Of a DNA stretch of 64,000 bases, positions 36,047 to 48,044 are shown in pieces. A program made the translations under genes and the position numbers. The stretch covers positions 2,604,001 to 2,668,000 of the forward strand of contig JAJFPB010000005.1 of the NCBI GenBank assembly GCA_020881915.1, read 5' to 3'. The number at the start of each line of letters is the position of its first letter. Within the stretch, counting starts at the first letter, position 1. The stretch is from Paramyrothecium sp. XJ0827 (taxonomy: Eukaryota; Ascomycota; Sordariomycetes; Hypocreales; Stachybotryaceae). A model generated the notes under the pieces. The model was not told where the DNA came from. It did no database searches and worked only from the letters and a program-made list of their open reading frames with translations.

Positions 36047-37985
36047 ATGACGCAAGATCTAGAAAGCATTTTTAGGGAGTTGGGACTCACCCAGTACCTC
36101 GACGCCTTTCTCGACCAAGGTTTCGATGCATGGGACACTATCCTTGACATCCAGGAGTCGGATTTGTAGGTTAACCATGCCACATTGACAATGCGCCTTC
36201 TCACACGACATACAGGGACGCTCTCGGCGTAAAACTAGGTCATCGCAGGGTATGCTCAATTTGAAACTCTTTCGTTTAGGGGGTTTTCTAATTCATTCTA
36301 TAGAAACTTCAAAGGCGAATCGCCAACGCAAGAGGCATTGCCCCTGGTGTCTCTCTACCATCTCCTGTAAGGCAACCGTCTGAAGAGAGAAAGCAGGAGA
36401 ATGGTACGCGTCCAGAACAACCCCGGTCGGAACCTAATCATGACCACGGAAACGGTGTGACCAAACGAAAATACCGGCGACACCCAAAGGTGCGTTTCCC
36501 TTCATTGCAAAGGTGTTCTGGTTTGTCTTTAACACCCTTTTAGCCTGATGAGAATGCGCCAGAGAGGCCTCCCTCAGCTTACGTCTTGTTCTCTAACAGT
36601 ATGTGGATTTTGCTCGACCGGCTAGTTTTTCTACGACCACCCGTACTAACGCGGCTATAGAAATGAGAGAGGATTTGAAAAGCCAAAATTTGACCTTTAC
36701 AGAAATTGCAAAACTGGTTGGCGAACACTGGCAGAATCTGGACCCAGCGGAGAAGGAAATCTATGAGAGCCAAGCGAACGCTGCCAAGGACAAGTACCAC
36801 CAAGACTTGGCCGAGTACAAGAAAACGACCGAGTACAGGAAATACTCGCAGTATTTGCAAGAGTTCAAAGAGAGGCAAGCAAAGCAGAACTTAGGTTTGT
36901 CTTGAACATTTCCTTTGATCAGCTTGAATTGCGGCACTCGATTTGACTAACACATATTCCTCTGTCCTAGCCCATGACTCAACAAAGCGAGCTAAGCTGG
37001 AGCCGACGCGATTACGACACGGAAGCACAAGCAGTAGTGCTACACCTGCCGGCAGCGCGTCAACCGGCAGTGGGAATGGAAGCGGAAGCGAGAGGCGGCG
37101 AGGCAGCTGTGAACCGCCACAGACACGACAGCGACGGGGAAACTCTACAGCGTCTTTGACAGAATCACACCACTCATCGACAGCACCCACTCCCATGTCA
37201 CATCGGAATTCTTTCGAGGAACCAGGCCCGTCTCCACGAACGACACATTTCGAGAAAGCTCACCGCGAATCTGGTCAAAGCCATAGCCGCCAAAATTCGT
37301 CGTGGAGGGATTATGGACGAAGCGAAGCACCAACGACTCACCTACCGTCCTTGTCAGACATGCTTGACGACAGCAACATGGGGATAAGTTCCGGTGGAAT
37401 CGACGGCAATGCGTACACCTCGGGGTTTGTTGCAGCCAACCAACGGCGACGAGTTCCTGACGGTCCACCGGCACGGCAAGCAGCACCCGTACCCATGCTC
37501 CACCATGAACCTTCATCCAGTGGCAGTAATTTGTCTGGCAGTTCCGGGGCCAGTTTCAGCCGAGCACCAGGCGAAGGCCCTTTACCAATTCATGCACTGT
37601 TGTCTGGTCGCGGAGTGCCCTCAAATACGACGACGACATACGAAACTAGCCCAGCTTCATCTATAGGAGGGTCCAGAAGCCCTGGTGACCAGGGCAAACC
37701 AACCCTTGGCCATTCTGGTGGTCCCAGGGGATACGGTACCGTCCCTACCCCTACGAATGAGATCTGGTGTGGCGTAAGCTAACTGAGATTGTTTGTCAAG
37801 GCTTCCAATCAGGCTCATCAGCGTTCCAGCACATGAAAACAGAAATTGCTGGCGATGGTGACGTCGTGATGACAACCGACGATTCCTCGCCCAGCGTAGA
37901 AATTGCTCCAAACAAAGCTCAATTTGGAGGCATGGATGCATTACTACGAGCCGGAGAAATCGTTGGCCGCCACGACCGTGGCTAA
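36047..37985 (+). CDS. SAM domain plus HMG-box protein, putative transcription factor
   Basis: Seven exons: 36047-36165, 36216-36249, 36304-36489, 36544-36598, 36661-36894, 36971-37735 and 37801-37985, giving 525 residues. A SAM domain occupies about residues 3-60 (LESIFRELGLTQYLDAFLDQ, then SDLDALGVKLGHRRKL). After a basic linker, an HMG box covers about 114-195: RPPSAYVLFSNKMREDLKSQ, then IAKLVGEHWQNL and KDKYHQDLAEYKK. The long Ser/Gly/Pro-rich tail ends in a short region, FGGMDALLRAGEIVGRH. Expected role: nuclear DNA binding through the HMG box, with the SAM domain for self- or partner association. HMG-box proteins in ascomycetes often act in mating and development, but I cannot assign this one to a named regulator. 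The last intron (GTACCG donor, GCTAAC branch, CAAG acceptor) was chosen because it restores a longer C-terminus; without it the protein would end at 37782. Confidence 0.82.
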
Positions 37986-38924
37986 GCGGAAGCATACCTA
38001 CCTGCAAAAGGCAGCGCCAATATCAGACCGCTTGTTCTTCGGGGCACTTCACAACTCTTTACGCCCTGTTGACGAGGCTACCTGATCGAAGCTCATCCCT
38101 TATTCATCTTTTAAACGACTTAACGACGTCATATTCTCTCCATTACCGTATATATCAATCATTTCCTAGGGGCAACGATTTCGCAAAGGCAATTATTATC
38201 TAATACCACTTTTGTGCCTGGTTTACGACAGCAAAAAGGACGAATAGGTTATCTCCAAAGCACATGATTTTTTTTTGTTTTTTCTCCCGCATCTCGTTCC
38301 CTCCAATTGGAATATGATAACGGGCGAGATTTCTGGACTTATCTTCTACAAGCCGAACATGAACGGGGTTGGCTTGTACTTGTATACCTTTGCGCATGTG
38401 TTTTCATTAGCACCGCGCCGTTTGCATCTGGATGTTCTGTCATTAGACATTTCTTGCATGGGGAGGACTGGGCATGGGATCGTGCTCAAATTTGACAAGC
38501 GTGTTTTCGGCCTGAAGGAGGGAAAACGAGGCTTGTGTATGGACTAGGAAAATCAATGGTGCATAGATTGGCAATGCACATCAAATACGGAAATGAATTT
38601 AAACATGGTTCACCTGAAGCATCGATTAACACGCGCTTTGCATGCTTTGCTCCCACGAAGCCCGTGGCCCATGTCCCAAGGGGTAGCCGTTACCGGTCTG
38701 AGAACAAAAACCCAGCGGCATGAAAAGGGACAGTCATTGACGCAGCCCCATGTTTACCCCATCTCTCTGCATACATGTCCTAAATGTCATTCCACGTTTA
38801 TCATCACGAGCAACAGGTATCCTTCCAAGTTACAGACGTGGTAAATCAGCAGCCCACCCCTAAAGCCACCCTCCGCCGCGCGCACCTCTCGTTCTTTTCT
38901 CCGATGCCACCCCGCGACACCGCT
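37986..38924. other. Convergent intergenic region, SAM-HMG and condensin 3' ends
   Basis: 939 bases between two gene ends. It contains only short, unrecognisable frames and probably the two 3' untranslated regions. Confidence 0.6.
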
Positions 38925-41714
38925 TCACTCCCCGGCCCCCTCTGGTATTTCGGCGGTCCAGTCCTTGCGGATGTTTAGCTCCGTCAGGTCGGGCGTCTTT
39001 TCGATGACGAGACCCTTTTCGTTGGCCAGGTGGAGCAGGCATATGAAGCAGAACGAGGTCGAGATGTCGTCCATGATGGGCTTCGGGTACACGGACTGCA
39101 GATCGTTCATGACCGAGGTGAACTTCAGCGGCTCCTCGCTTTGCGGCGCGGACGAGGCCTCTGCGTCTGACCCAGCGGCCGGGCCCTTGTCTAGAGGGTT
39201 CTGCAGGTGGATGGTCAGCACTCGTGTGTTAAATCGGCGACATGCGCACGAACATGCGCATGCCGCTCGTTTGCCTGTGTAGGAAAAAAGCACTTACCTC
39301 CAAGCTTTCCAAGTCCATGCCCTTCCATATCTCTTCCTTGAGTCGTCGGACATCCACCTTCTTTGCTACCCGGGCATACTGCACGTACTCTGGACGAACG
39401 CGCCTCGTCTGCGTCACAAGTGTCGTTCCAAACGCACCGCCCATGGTGTTCGTCACCGTGTCCCCGCCCAGCAGCCTGGTCAAGCCCCCGCCTTCTGTCA
39501 TGCCGCCGTCGCCTTCGGCCGTGGGCGAGAAGTGCTCACGCGCATCGGCAAACTCCAGGTCGTCGTCATCGTCGTCCCCGGCCTGGAAGGGTAGGCCGTC
39601 GTCCTGGAAGAAGTTGGCGTCATAGTCGCCGCCCTGCAACGCTGTCTCCTCCGAGCCGTGCATCGGCGCCTTCTGCTGAGCCCAGAAAGCTTCATCCATC
39701 TCACCCTCTGGCCGGTTCTCCTGCGCCGCATTTCCAAAGGCACCTCGGCTGCCGAAATCAGTTCGCCGGCGACCCAGCCGAGCCTTGGGTTTGAGGAAGA
39801 GACTCAGCAAGGACTTCGAATTGAAATGTTTGTCATCTGGAAGGAGGTTGCGAGACTTCGAAAGCCAGTCCTTCTTGGGCATTGAGATAGCCGAGTTGCT
39901 GGAAGCTTGAGTGAAGATGGTGTCAGCGAGTGCTGGATCCAAAGGCGAGGCAAAGTCAATTTGAAACGGCTCTTTTTCCTTCCGCTTCTTCGTTTCCCCT
40001 GTCGGCTTGTTGACGTCCTTGACTTTTCGTATCCTCCAGTGTTCTGCGCTTGTCCAATTCTTCTGCAAAGCCTGGTCGAAGAATCCCAGGATGTCCTCAT
40101 GCATCTTGTCGGCTTGCTGAGCCTTGGTCATGCTGACCACATACTCGCCATTATCGTCGAGGCCTTCGCCCTCGACGCCTTCATCGCCGAGCCCAGCATC
40201 GAAAACGCGCATTTGAGGCTCCAGTGCTGCCTCACGTGCCCAAGCCTCACCACCTTCTCCGAATGCAACATCAGGACCAAGGTCGAAAGTGCCGAGGCCG
40301 AGATCATCGTCGTCGAACCCAGGGGGGGCCTCGTCATCAATAAACATGCCCGATTTGTCTCCAAGTGCCGCCGAGCTCTTGTCTTTGTCTTGATCTTGCC
40401 TCCAGTCCTCTGGGGCCTTGAGGAATGGGATATCTAATGATCCAGATTGATTGCCGAGGTCGAAGTTCTTCAGTGATGGACAGACGTCCAATTCATCCAA
40501 CGCGTTCAGATCCGCAAAGAACCGTTGGCCTAGACTGGCAAGGTCAATCTCCACATTTGACTGATCCTCTTCGGTATCTGGCTTTTGCTCCTCGTCATGA
40601 TCAGCTTCTTGGATTCGTGACACGTCTTCCTCGCCAGCACCCTCCTCAGCTTCGGAACCATTCGTGTTGTCTTTCAATCCAGGCTCATGAGTTGCGTCGT
40701 CACTGCTGTCAAAAACGATCCGTCCCTCCGAATCTATCATTAAGTGGTTCAGGAGTAATCCCTTAGCACCACCCTCGTCAAAGTCGGCCGAGGCTTTTTT
40801 GAACAGCGGATCAACGGCAAACTCCAACTCGAACTTCTTGAGTTGTAGAGAGTTGAAGGAAGGGGCAAGCGTAGCCTCGGATGATCGCTGTGTCTGATAG
40901 CTTTTAGCACTGTAGCACGCAAATACATGTCAGATGATCTGAAGCTCACCTTCTTCTTGGCCTTGGGCTTGACGTTGCCATCCTCATCGACTTCCTCTTC
41001 ACTTTCTTCTCCATCTTCGCCTTCTCGGTCCTTTTTCTTGGCGTTGTTGCTATCCGCCAGACCGCTAAGCAGCTTGCCCGTTTCGGTAGCAACGCTGTCA
41101 ACTCGATTGGTATAAATCTTGACACATCCATCTAGAGTGCAGCTGGCCTTTTGAAAATTGACTCCGTCGCCTTCCTTGAGTAGCGACATATCGTGAAAGT
41201 AGTCGATGAGGGCAAAGTTCCACGAGTTCGTCGCATTGATTTTATTGTCGGTTGCCATCTTCATCCACTCCTCGAAATTGGCCAGGATGGGGACACGCTT
41301 CATAGGCGTGACCGCCGCGCCGCCGACCACTACATCGTCATCAATCAAGTCTCCAGGACGGCCTCTCCGGGGGGTCCGCGGGTCGGACCCGGGCGACGCA
41401 TTTTCGATGTCCTCCAGCCTGACGCTTGCCTTGCGCGGCGTAGCCGCAGCCTTGATTTCGTTGATTTGCTTTTCGTGAAGTGCTCTCCGTGAGTTCAAGC
41501 GTTTGCCCTTTTCTACTGCATCGTCGTTGAGAGGGATCCTGGAGGGGGCGTGAGCATGCTTTGCTTACTTGCACCTCTGTGGGAAGCGGAGGGGTCTTTG
41601 ATGATGCGAGGGCACAACTTACTTGACTGGTGATGCCTTGAACGGCGAAGCGGCCATAGAGCCAGAAGTCGATCTGACGCCGCTTGGGCGTGGGACTTGC
41701 GCGACCCGAGGCAT
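38925..41714 (-). CDS. brn1: Condensin complex subunit 2 (kleisin Brn1/CAP-H/Cnd2, Barren family)
   Basis: Four exons: 41714-41623, 41538-40950, 40893-39298 and 39200-38925, giving 850 residues. Recognisable Barren segments are LNSRRALHEKQINEIKAA near the start, FEEWMKMATDNKINATNSWN, GVNFQKASCTLDGCVKIYTN, FELEFAVDPLFKKASADFDE, VDVRRLKEEIWKGMDLE, and the C-terminal winged-helix part with LKFTSVMNDLQSVYPKPIMD. Acidic low-complexity stretches separate them. Known role: the kleisin that bridges the Smc2-Smc4 heads and recruits the HEAT subunits for mitotic chromosome condensation in the nucleus. The start ATG at 41714 (MPRVAQVPRPSG) is the most likely one; the frame remains open further upstream with only a hydrophobic, unlikely extension. 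The gene shares a 547-base divergent region with the exchanger gene on the other strand. Confidence 0.93.
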
Positions 41715-42261
41715 CTGGATGATGTTTTGGCGCACTTGTGAAGGCGTGATGAGCAGCGTTTTGCTATGGCCAAGGCCTTGTCGCGTCCCTCTTTGAGTGT
41801 TGTTGGCCCCTGCAACTAGCACAACAAAGTAAACAAAATAAAGGAGCCCGAGGCCCATGGATCTCATTGGCCGTCGTACGGTGCGGTACCTGATTCGTCC
41901 CCCACTCTTCGATGGACTAAGTCCCTAGTACCTTATCTAAGTACCGATATCTAATCTGCACGTGCGGCCTCCAACGCTGCACAGCCACGCTTGACTTGCC
42001 TTGGCATCTGAATTGCCGCCAAGTGACGTACGTAATAAACCACAAGTGGCTGATTCCGACATTGGCCGCAACGACTCCCAAGCCAATTTGCTCCTAATCT
42101 GATTTCGCCATCGTCGCTCTTGAATGAGTCTCGCGGGCTTGGAAGTGCTCTCAGCAATGAAGTCTTGATATCGGAACTCATCTCGATACCCAGCCGCAAG
42201 CGACTCTTGCGAGAGAGAGAGATAGAGAGAGACCAGGCTCGCGGTAGCATGAGGGATAGTC
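41715..42261. promoter_or_regulatory. Bidirectional promoter between brn1 and the Ca2+ exchanger gene
   Basis: 547 bases separate two start codons on opposite strands. The interval contains GGTACCTGA and TACCTTATC motifs at about 41885-41945 and a GA-rich run near 42211-42233 in the leader of the exchanger gene. Shared regulation is possible but not shown. Confidence 0.6.
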
Positions 42262-45200
42262 ATGGGATATGACCACGCAGGAACCATGGCGGGCACATCT
42301 CGACCCCGAGGAGCGAGAGGCGGCCGCTTAAGCTCTCGCCCCTTCTACACAACTGTGCTACTTCTCTCCGTATTGACGGCGTACTCGTTTCTTGCGAACA
42401 CCAGATATACCGCGCCGGGACCAGCTGAGGGCCTATCCATCTTCAAGCGCAAAGCGAGGCACGAATGTCGCGAAGTGCACAGTGCTGTCGACCAGTGTGC
42501 GTTCGTTAAGCAGTATTGCGAAGATGAAGACGCCGGGCTCATCCCGTACCTGAGACTCTACTACTGCAACCTGCATCATGCGCAATCCGTGGCATTCGTG
42601 ATCCTGGTCTCTTGGCTAGGCATGCTCTTCACCACCATTGGCATTGCGGCCAGCGACTTTTTCAGCGTCAACCTGAGCACCATCGCCACTATCCTGGGAC
42701 TCAGCGAGAGCTTGGCTGGTGTAACGTTCCTCGCCTTCGGTAACGGCTCTCCCGATGTGTTCAGCACCTTTGCTGCCATGGGCTCCAATAGTGCGAGCAT
42801 GGCATACGGCGAGCTCATCGGCGCTGCCAGCTTTATCACTGGCGTTGTGGCAGGCTCCATGGCTCTTGTTCGGGAGTTCAAAGTGGACAAGAAGACCTAC
42901 GCCCGAGACATTTGCTTCTTCATTGTTGCAGTCGGCTTTACCATGGTTTTCTTGGTCGATGGGAAGCTCTACCTTTGGGAATGTTGTGTCATGGTTGGAT
43001 ACTATGCGCTGTATGTCATCACCGTGGTGTGTTGGCACTGGTACACAACCAGGAGAAGATCACGCTTACGGCGGGAAGGTGAAGCGCGGAGCCACGTATA
43101 CGGGGCGGTCAGCCATACTGGGGAAGAACTAGCTGGAGAACCATATCGAGATGATCCAGATGATATAGATGCTGCTCATGGTCGCCCGTCGGCGAGTGCC
43201 TCAGCGAGTGACTTCTCTGTGCTTGAAGGCGGACCAAGGGTTGAAGTTGATGGACAACCTGCGAATCTACTCGAAGAAGGCCTCATTCGAAGCGGGGCCA
43301 TGGACGAAGACGACGATGACGACGAAACTAACGTTGAGCATAACAAGATGGTGGCAGCTGAAGTTGCCAGTAGCATGCGAGTTCTACGAACACGGGGAAA
43401 GCGTAGCAACACGATCACGCCCATCCGGCCTAGCTTGGTCGGTGCCTTGGAGTTTAGATCTGCTTTGGCCCACCTCCAGCGAGAGAGCAATCTTCAACTA
43501 TCTCATATGCACGGGCGAAGCTATTCCGAGAACATTATTCCAAGAGAAGCTAGAGGTCGAAGCCGGTCGACGAACGCTTTTGGATCGAACGCGCCTCTCC
43601 GGCACTCTATCGCAAATCTGGAAGAACACTCAACAGGTAGAGAACGCGCCATTTCATCGGGAAGCATGCCTGCTTCACCGGACCATCCACGCAGGAATGA
43701 TGGCCGACGACACAGAGCGACCTCAAACCTCTCCCTTCCGCAACCACTTATCCCGGCCCATGCGAGGACGCCCAGCCCTACTCCCACGTACACTATTGGG
43801 GGTAATCTAGCCCCTCCGCCAGCGTCGCAACCAGCACCCTCTGCAGGCACACCTGGCATCTCTCCTAACACACTTGTGCCGGAGGGAGGGCTTCACCTCG
43901 ACATTCCAAGTCGTCGCAGTAGCTACAGCGAGCGATCATCACCGAGTACACCATTCCCTCATTACACGGACTCTCCATTAGCCATGACGCCCAATGCACA
44001 GTCGGAGCGTACAGAGTTCATGCTACCGCCCGCTGCATCGCGGCAGGATAGCCACTTTGCAGACCTTCAAGTTCCCATGGAACAGCCACGCCCGGTGAAC
44101 TGGTGGCCATACTCTGTCTTGCCTGCACCGCACGTGTTGCTGGCCACACTTTTCCCAACACTTCAAGGGTGGAAGGAAAAGGCATATTGGGACAAATTTG
44201 TCAGCCTCATTTCTGTGCCTAGTATTTTCCTCCTCGTCATCACGCTCCCTGTGGTTGAATCTGAGACAACCGAGGGCACGTCTATAGACGACACCATGAT
44301 AGATGGCCTAGAACATCCGACCTTGGGCCATAGCGCAGTCGCGGTAGCTGTGGAGCATTCAGCAATAGAGCCGGAAACGGAATGGCAACGATATCGGAGA
44401 AGTACACTTAGCCGGAGCAATAGCAGCCACAGATCCGTTGAGGATTTCCCTGGCGCCCCGCGACTGGAGGCAGAGGACACGGAGGAGACAGCTGTGGAAG
44501 TACTTGGGCAGGAAAACATGCGCTCATTGCATGCGTCGCTAAAACCAGCATCGGAACCGCGCTCAGTCAGCAACGCCAACGATGAGGGCCCCGTCTGGAA
44601 CAGATGGCTCGTCTTCGTCCAAGTCTTCACCGGCCCTCTTTTTGCTGCCGTGGTTCTCTGGGCCAACATGTCGGACGATTGGGAAAACCCAGGCAAGGCG
44701 CTCCTGACCATGATCCTCTGGACGCTCCTGGGATCGTTGATAGTCCTTCTTGCGTTGATGGGTCTCACCTCGGAGCACAAGCGGCCAAAGTATCAGTACC
44801 TACTCTGCTTCATGGGCTTCGTCATTAGCATTGCGTGGATCTCTACCATTGCGGGCGAAGTGGTTGGGGTGCTGAAGACGTTCGGGGTGGTTCTGGGGAT
44901 ATCGGAGGCACTACTTGGTTTAACCATTTTTGCTGCTGGAAACAGTATTGGAGATCTGATTGCGGATATTACCGTGGCCCGTCTCGGATACCCTGTGATG
45001 GCGCTGTAAGTTACATGCCAATGCTTTCAATTCTTGTTGGATACGTGAAACTTGACTGACAATGGCTACTACAGATCTGCTTGCTTTGGTGGGCCAATGC
45101 TTAATATCCTCCTAGGCATCGGCATCGGCGGAGCATTGGTGATGATCCAAAAGGCGAACCATCACCATCGGAAGCACCCAGATCAGCCACTTGAATACCA

Positions 45201-45402
45201 ACCTTTCCAAGCGCAAGTCAGCGGGACGCTCGTCATCAGTGCCATAACATTGGTCACTACACTAGTTGGCTTGCTGTTTGCCGTCCCGGCAAACAAATGG
45301 GTGCTCAGCAGGAAGATTGGCTGGGCGACAATCATAATTTGGGGGGTGAGCACGGTGGTTAACGTGATTGTCGAGGTGACAGGAGCTTGGGGAGAAATAT
45401 GA
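42262..45402 (+). CDS. Cation/Ca2+ exchanger of the CCX/NCLX type (Na_Ca_ex superfamily)
   Basis: Two exons: 42262-45005 and 45075-45402, giving 1023 residues. A hydrophobic segment near residues 30-50 may be a signal anchor. It is followed by a cysteine-containing lumenal region (ECREVH, CAFVKQYCEDED). Two blocks of membrane helices flank a very long hydrophilic loop of about 400 residues rich in Ser, Pro and acidic residues. Alpha repeat 1 has GNGSPD at 160-165, and alpha repeat 2 has GNSIGD at 893-898, a pairing typical of the NCLX/CCX branch rather than of vacuolar H+/Ca2+ exchangers. Known role: exchange of Ca2+ against monovalent cations across an internal membrane; fungal members are thought to be in vacuole or ER-type membranes. 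The start could also be the in-frame ATG at 42286. The only intron lies within alpha repeat 2. Confidence 0.9.
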
Positions 45403-46540
45403 GAAAAAGAATAGGATGATATATGGATGTGACGGAGGCAGGGGAGAGAGAGGAATGGACGCCGAAATCCAGGAATACGTTGGATCTAGGCTTTTGGATA
45501 GGGTCTGGTTGAGAGAGGAGATACCCCGTGTTGTTGTGTGCCGTGGCACGTGTAACATTTCTTCAGCCCCTATGTAAGTTACCTAAGTTCCTGCGCAGTC
45601 CGTAGAAAACAGAAATACGATTTGATGTACATATCTGTGATGGGACAGTCGGGAGTGAAGTCGTTTTGGTAGCTACACCAGGAACAGACCATGGTCGAGT
45701 CGGCAACATCCACCAGCCCTTGTGGACTGAATGCCAATTTGGAGTTTGGGGTAGGAGCTTGGACCAACAATGGAGGGGTAAAACGAGGTCCCAGACCAAT
45801 CGATTGAACCCCGCCAAACATGAAGCATCAGAAGCGAAGACCCTTGTGGCTGCAGCTGAATGGTGAGGTACCTTAGGTACCTAGGTACTAGGGAAGTTTC
45901 TCTGGGCACGCCGAAGCAGCAGCTACCCGAGGCACCTTACCAGCTTGCTTCAGTACCTTAGGTACCTTGCCTGGGCCGAGGCGCCGGGACCCGGGAAAGG
46001 CTAACCTTATACAAGGGAGGGAAAGGACACCTAGATAACTTACAAAGGGACGCTCATAATGTCCTTGCGATTGAGTCATAGGTCCAAAGAAGCAAACAGG
46101 TTAGCAATTGATGTTAAGGACAGATTGTCTTGCCTCGCGTTTACAACATGGAGAGCGCGCGAGAGAGGCCGTTGCCAGCAGGCGGGATGGGAGGGACACG
46201 TTCCCAGTGTAGAAAGCCAAGTACCTGAGGTACCTGCACAATGTAGGATACATAACTCTGTTGAGGTAGTCTGACACCGCCCCGCCATTTGCCTGCCTGC
46301 ATGGAGCTCCAAGTACATCACCTTCACCAACACCACCTCCTGGCCTCCAACCTATTTGGACTTCCCATCAGTTCCAGACGCTCCGCCTTTCCCCCCTTGC
46401 CTTTGTCTCTCGGTCCTGTGCGACATTCCTCAATCAACTCGTCTCCGATCACCACACTGCCGTTATTTGCTTCTTTTTCCCAATCCCCAATTCACCACCA
46501 AACTTTCTCGTGGTTCCCTCTTTGATACCCCGCCATCACC
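45403..46540. other. Intergenic: exchanger 3' flank and phosphomannomutase promoter
   Basis: 1.14 kb without a supported gene. It contains a dense GGTACCT cluster at 45866-45975, a further pair of copies near 46230-46245, and a pyrimidine-rich tract at about 46370-46530 just before the phosphomannomutase start. Confidence 0.6.
45866..45975. repeat. GGTACCTTAGGTACCTAGG motif cluster
   Basis: Two groups of overlapping palindromic GGTACC units joined by TTA or TA lie at 45866-45890 and 45952-45972. A CACCTTACC unit sits between them. They are about 600 bases before the phosphomannomutase start codon. Confidence 0.75.
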
Positions 46541-47637
46541 ATGGACATCACGCCGCCCCAGTTCTCTCCCCTCGAGGACCGCCCTCTCAAGGACACCATC
46601 TGTCTCTTCGATGTCGATGGAACCCTGAGTCTCGCCCGTCAGGTAAATACAACGGCCGCCCCCTAGCACCGGCGACAAAAAGCATCCATACGTTCCAAAA
46701 AACCCCAGATCTGGACGGGACACTCTTCGTCCTGACTGAGCATCACGCGGCTGCTCAGTCCCGGTGGTGCTGCTCGTCCTCCTGCCCCAGACAGACGCTA
46801 ACACCACGTCTTCGTAGTCCGCCACCCCGGAGATGCTCGCCCTCCTCAAGGCCCTTCGAAACAAATGCGCAATTGGCTTCGTCGGCGGCTCGAACCTCGT
46901 CAAGCAGGAGGAGCAGCTCGGCCAGCCGGCCGGCGTCCCTGTCACCACCCTCTTCGACTTCTGCTTCGCCGAGAACGGCCTCACCGCCTTCAAGCTCGGC
47001 CAGGCCCTTCCCTCCAACAGCTTCATCCAATGGATCGGCGAGGAGCAGTACAAGGAGCTCGTCAACTTCTGCCTCCACTACATTGCCGACCTCGATATCC
47101 CCATCAAGCGCGGAACGTTTGTCGAGTTCCGCAATGGCATGATCAACGTCAGCCCCATCGGTCGTAACGCCAGCACGCAGGAGCGTCTTGATTTCCAAGA
47201 CTATGACAAGGACGCCAAGGTCCGCGAAACCTTCGTCAGCAAGCTCAGGGAGCGCTTCGGTCATCTGGGACTCACGTACGTTTCGACCTACCCTTCCTGA
47301 CCACGCCACGGGCATCTCCCCTATTGCCTGATATAATCCACGGAAATGTTGCAGGCTAACATCCTTCTTTTCTCACCACCGCAGGTTCTCCATCGGCGGT
47401 CAAATCTCCTTTGACGTCTTCCCCACCGGCTGGGATAAGACGTACTGCCTACAGCACCTCGAAAACGAGGCTAAGAAGCCCGGCGGCATCGCTTACAAGA
47501 CCATTCATTTCTTCGGCGACAAGACCTTCGAGGGCGGCAACGACTGGGAAATCTACAACGACCCACGGACCATTGGCCACTCTGTCAAAAACCCCGATGA
47601 GACTATGCAAATTCTTAGAGACTTGTTCGACCTATAG
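46541..47637 (+). CDS. sec53: Phosphomannomutase (Sec53/PMM)
   Basis: Three exons: 46541-46642, 46818-47275 and 47385-47637, giving 270 residues, close to the usual length. The HAD-type motif FDVDGTL places the nucleophile D24 and acid/base D26 near the N-terminus. Other family segments are [49 protein letters not shown] and [16 protein letters not shown]. Known role: conversion of mannose-6-phosphate to mannose-1-phosphate in the cytosol, feeding GDP-mannose for N- and O-glycosylation, GPI anchors and wall mannan. The start ATG has an excellent context (CACCATGG). A pyrimidine-rich promoter precedes it. All catalytic motifs visible are intact. Confidence 0.97.
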
Positions 47638-48044
47638 ACGGGGGAGGGGAAACCAAGCGGAGCTGAGCCATCATAATTAGCGTTTAGGGATTGAGTTACG
47701 ACACACACAAATACTAGTGGAAATAAAAAGGAACTTTTTGACAGTCGGTTTGTTTGTTAGTCCCAACGAAACCTGCGTTGCGGACGTCAACGTACCAGGG
47801 TCTTCTAGTTTGCGGCGCTGGGAGCATGAGCATTGCTAAATGCGACGACAAGACGGCGCGTATGGGCGCATACGCAGGGATCACATTGCTACACACTCAA
47901 ATCGGAACAAAATAAAGGGTGATGTGCTAATATAATGGCAAATAACAAGTAAGGTATCACGGCAAATATTTACAAGGAAATCACTGTGCCATCACACCCA
48001 CTCCTAGCCTATGTTTCCAACAGATCATTCCTCGCCACAGCAAC
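47638..48044. other. Convergent intergenic region after phosphomannomutase
   Basis: 407 bases between two gene ends. It holds A/T-rich 3' sequence and no recognisable feature. Confidence 0.6.

Noticed and set aside
37736..37782. Ending the SAM-HMG protein at the stop at 37780-37782
   Set aside because: A 65-nt intron with GCTAAC branch site and CAAG acceptor restores a longer open frame with a conserved-looking C-terminus, so the unspliced end is judged less likely.
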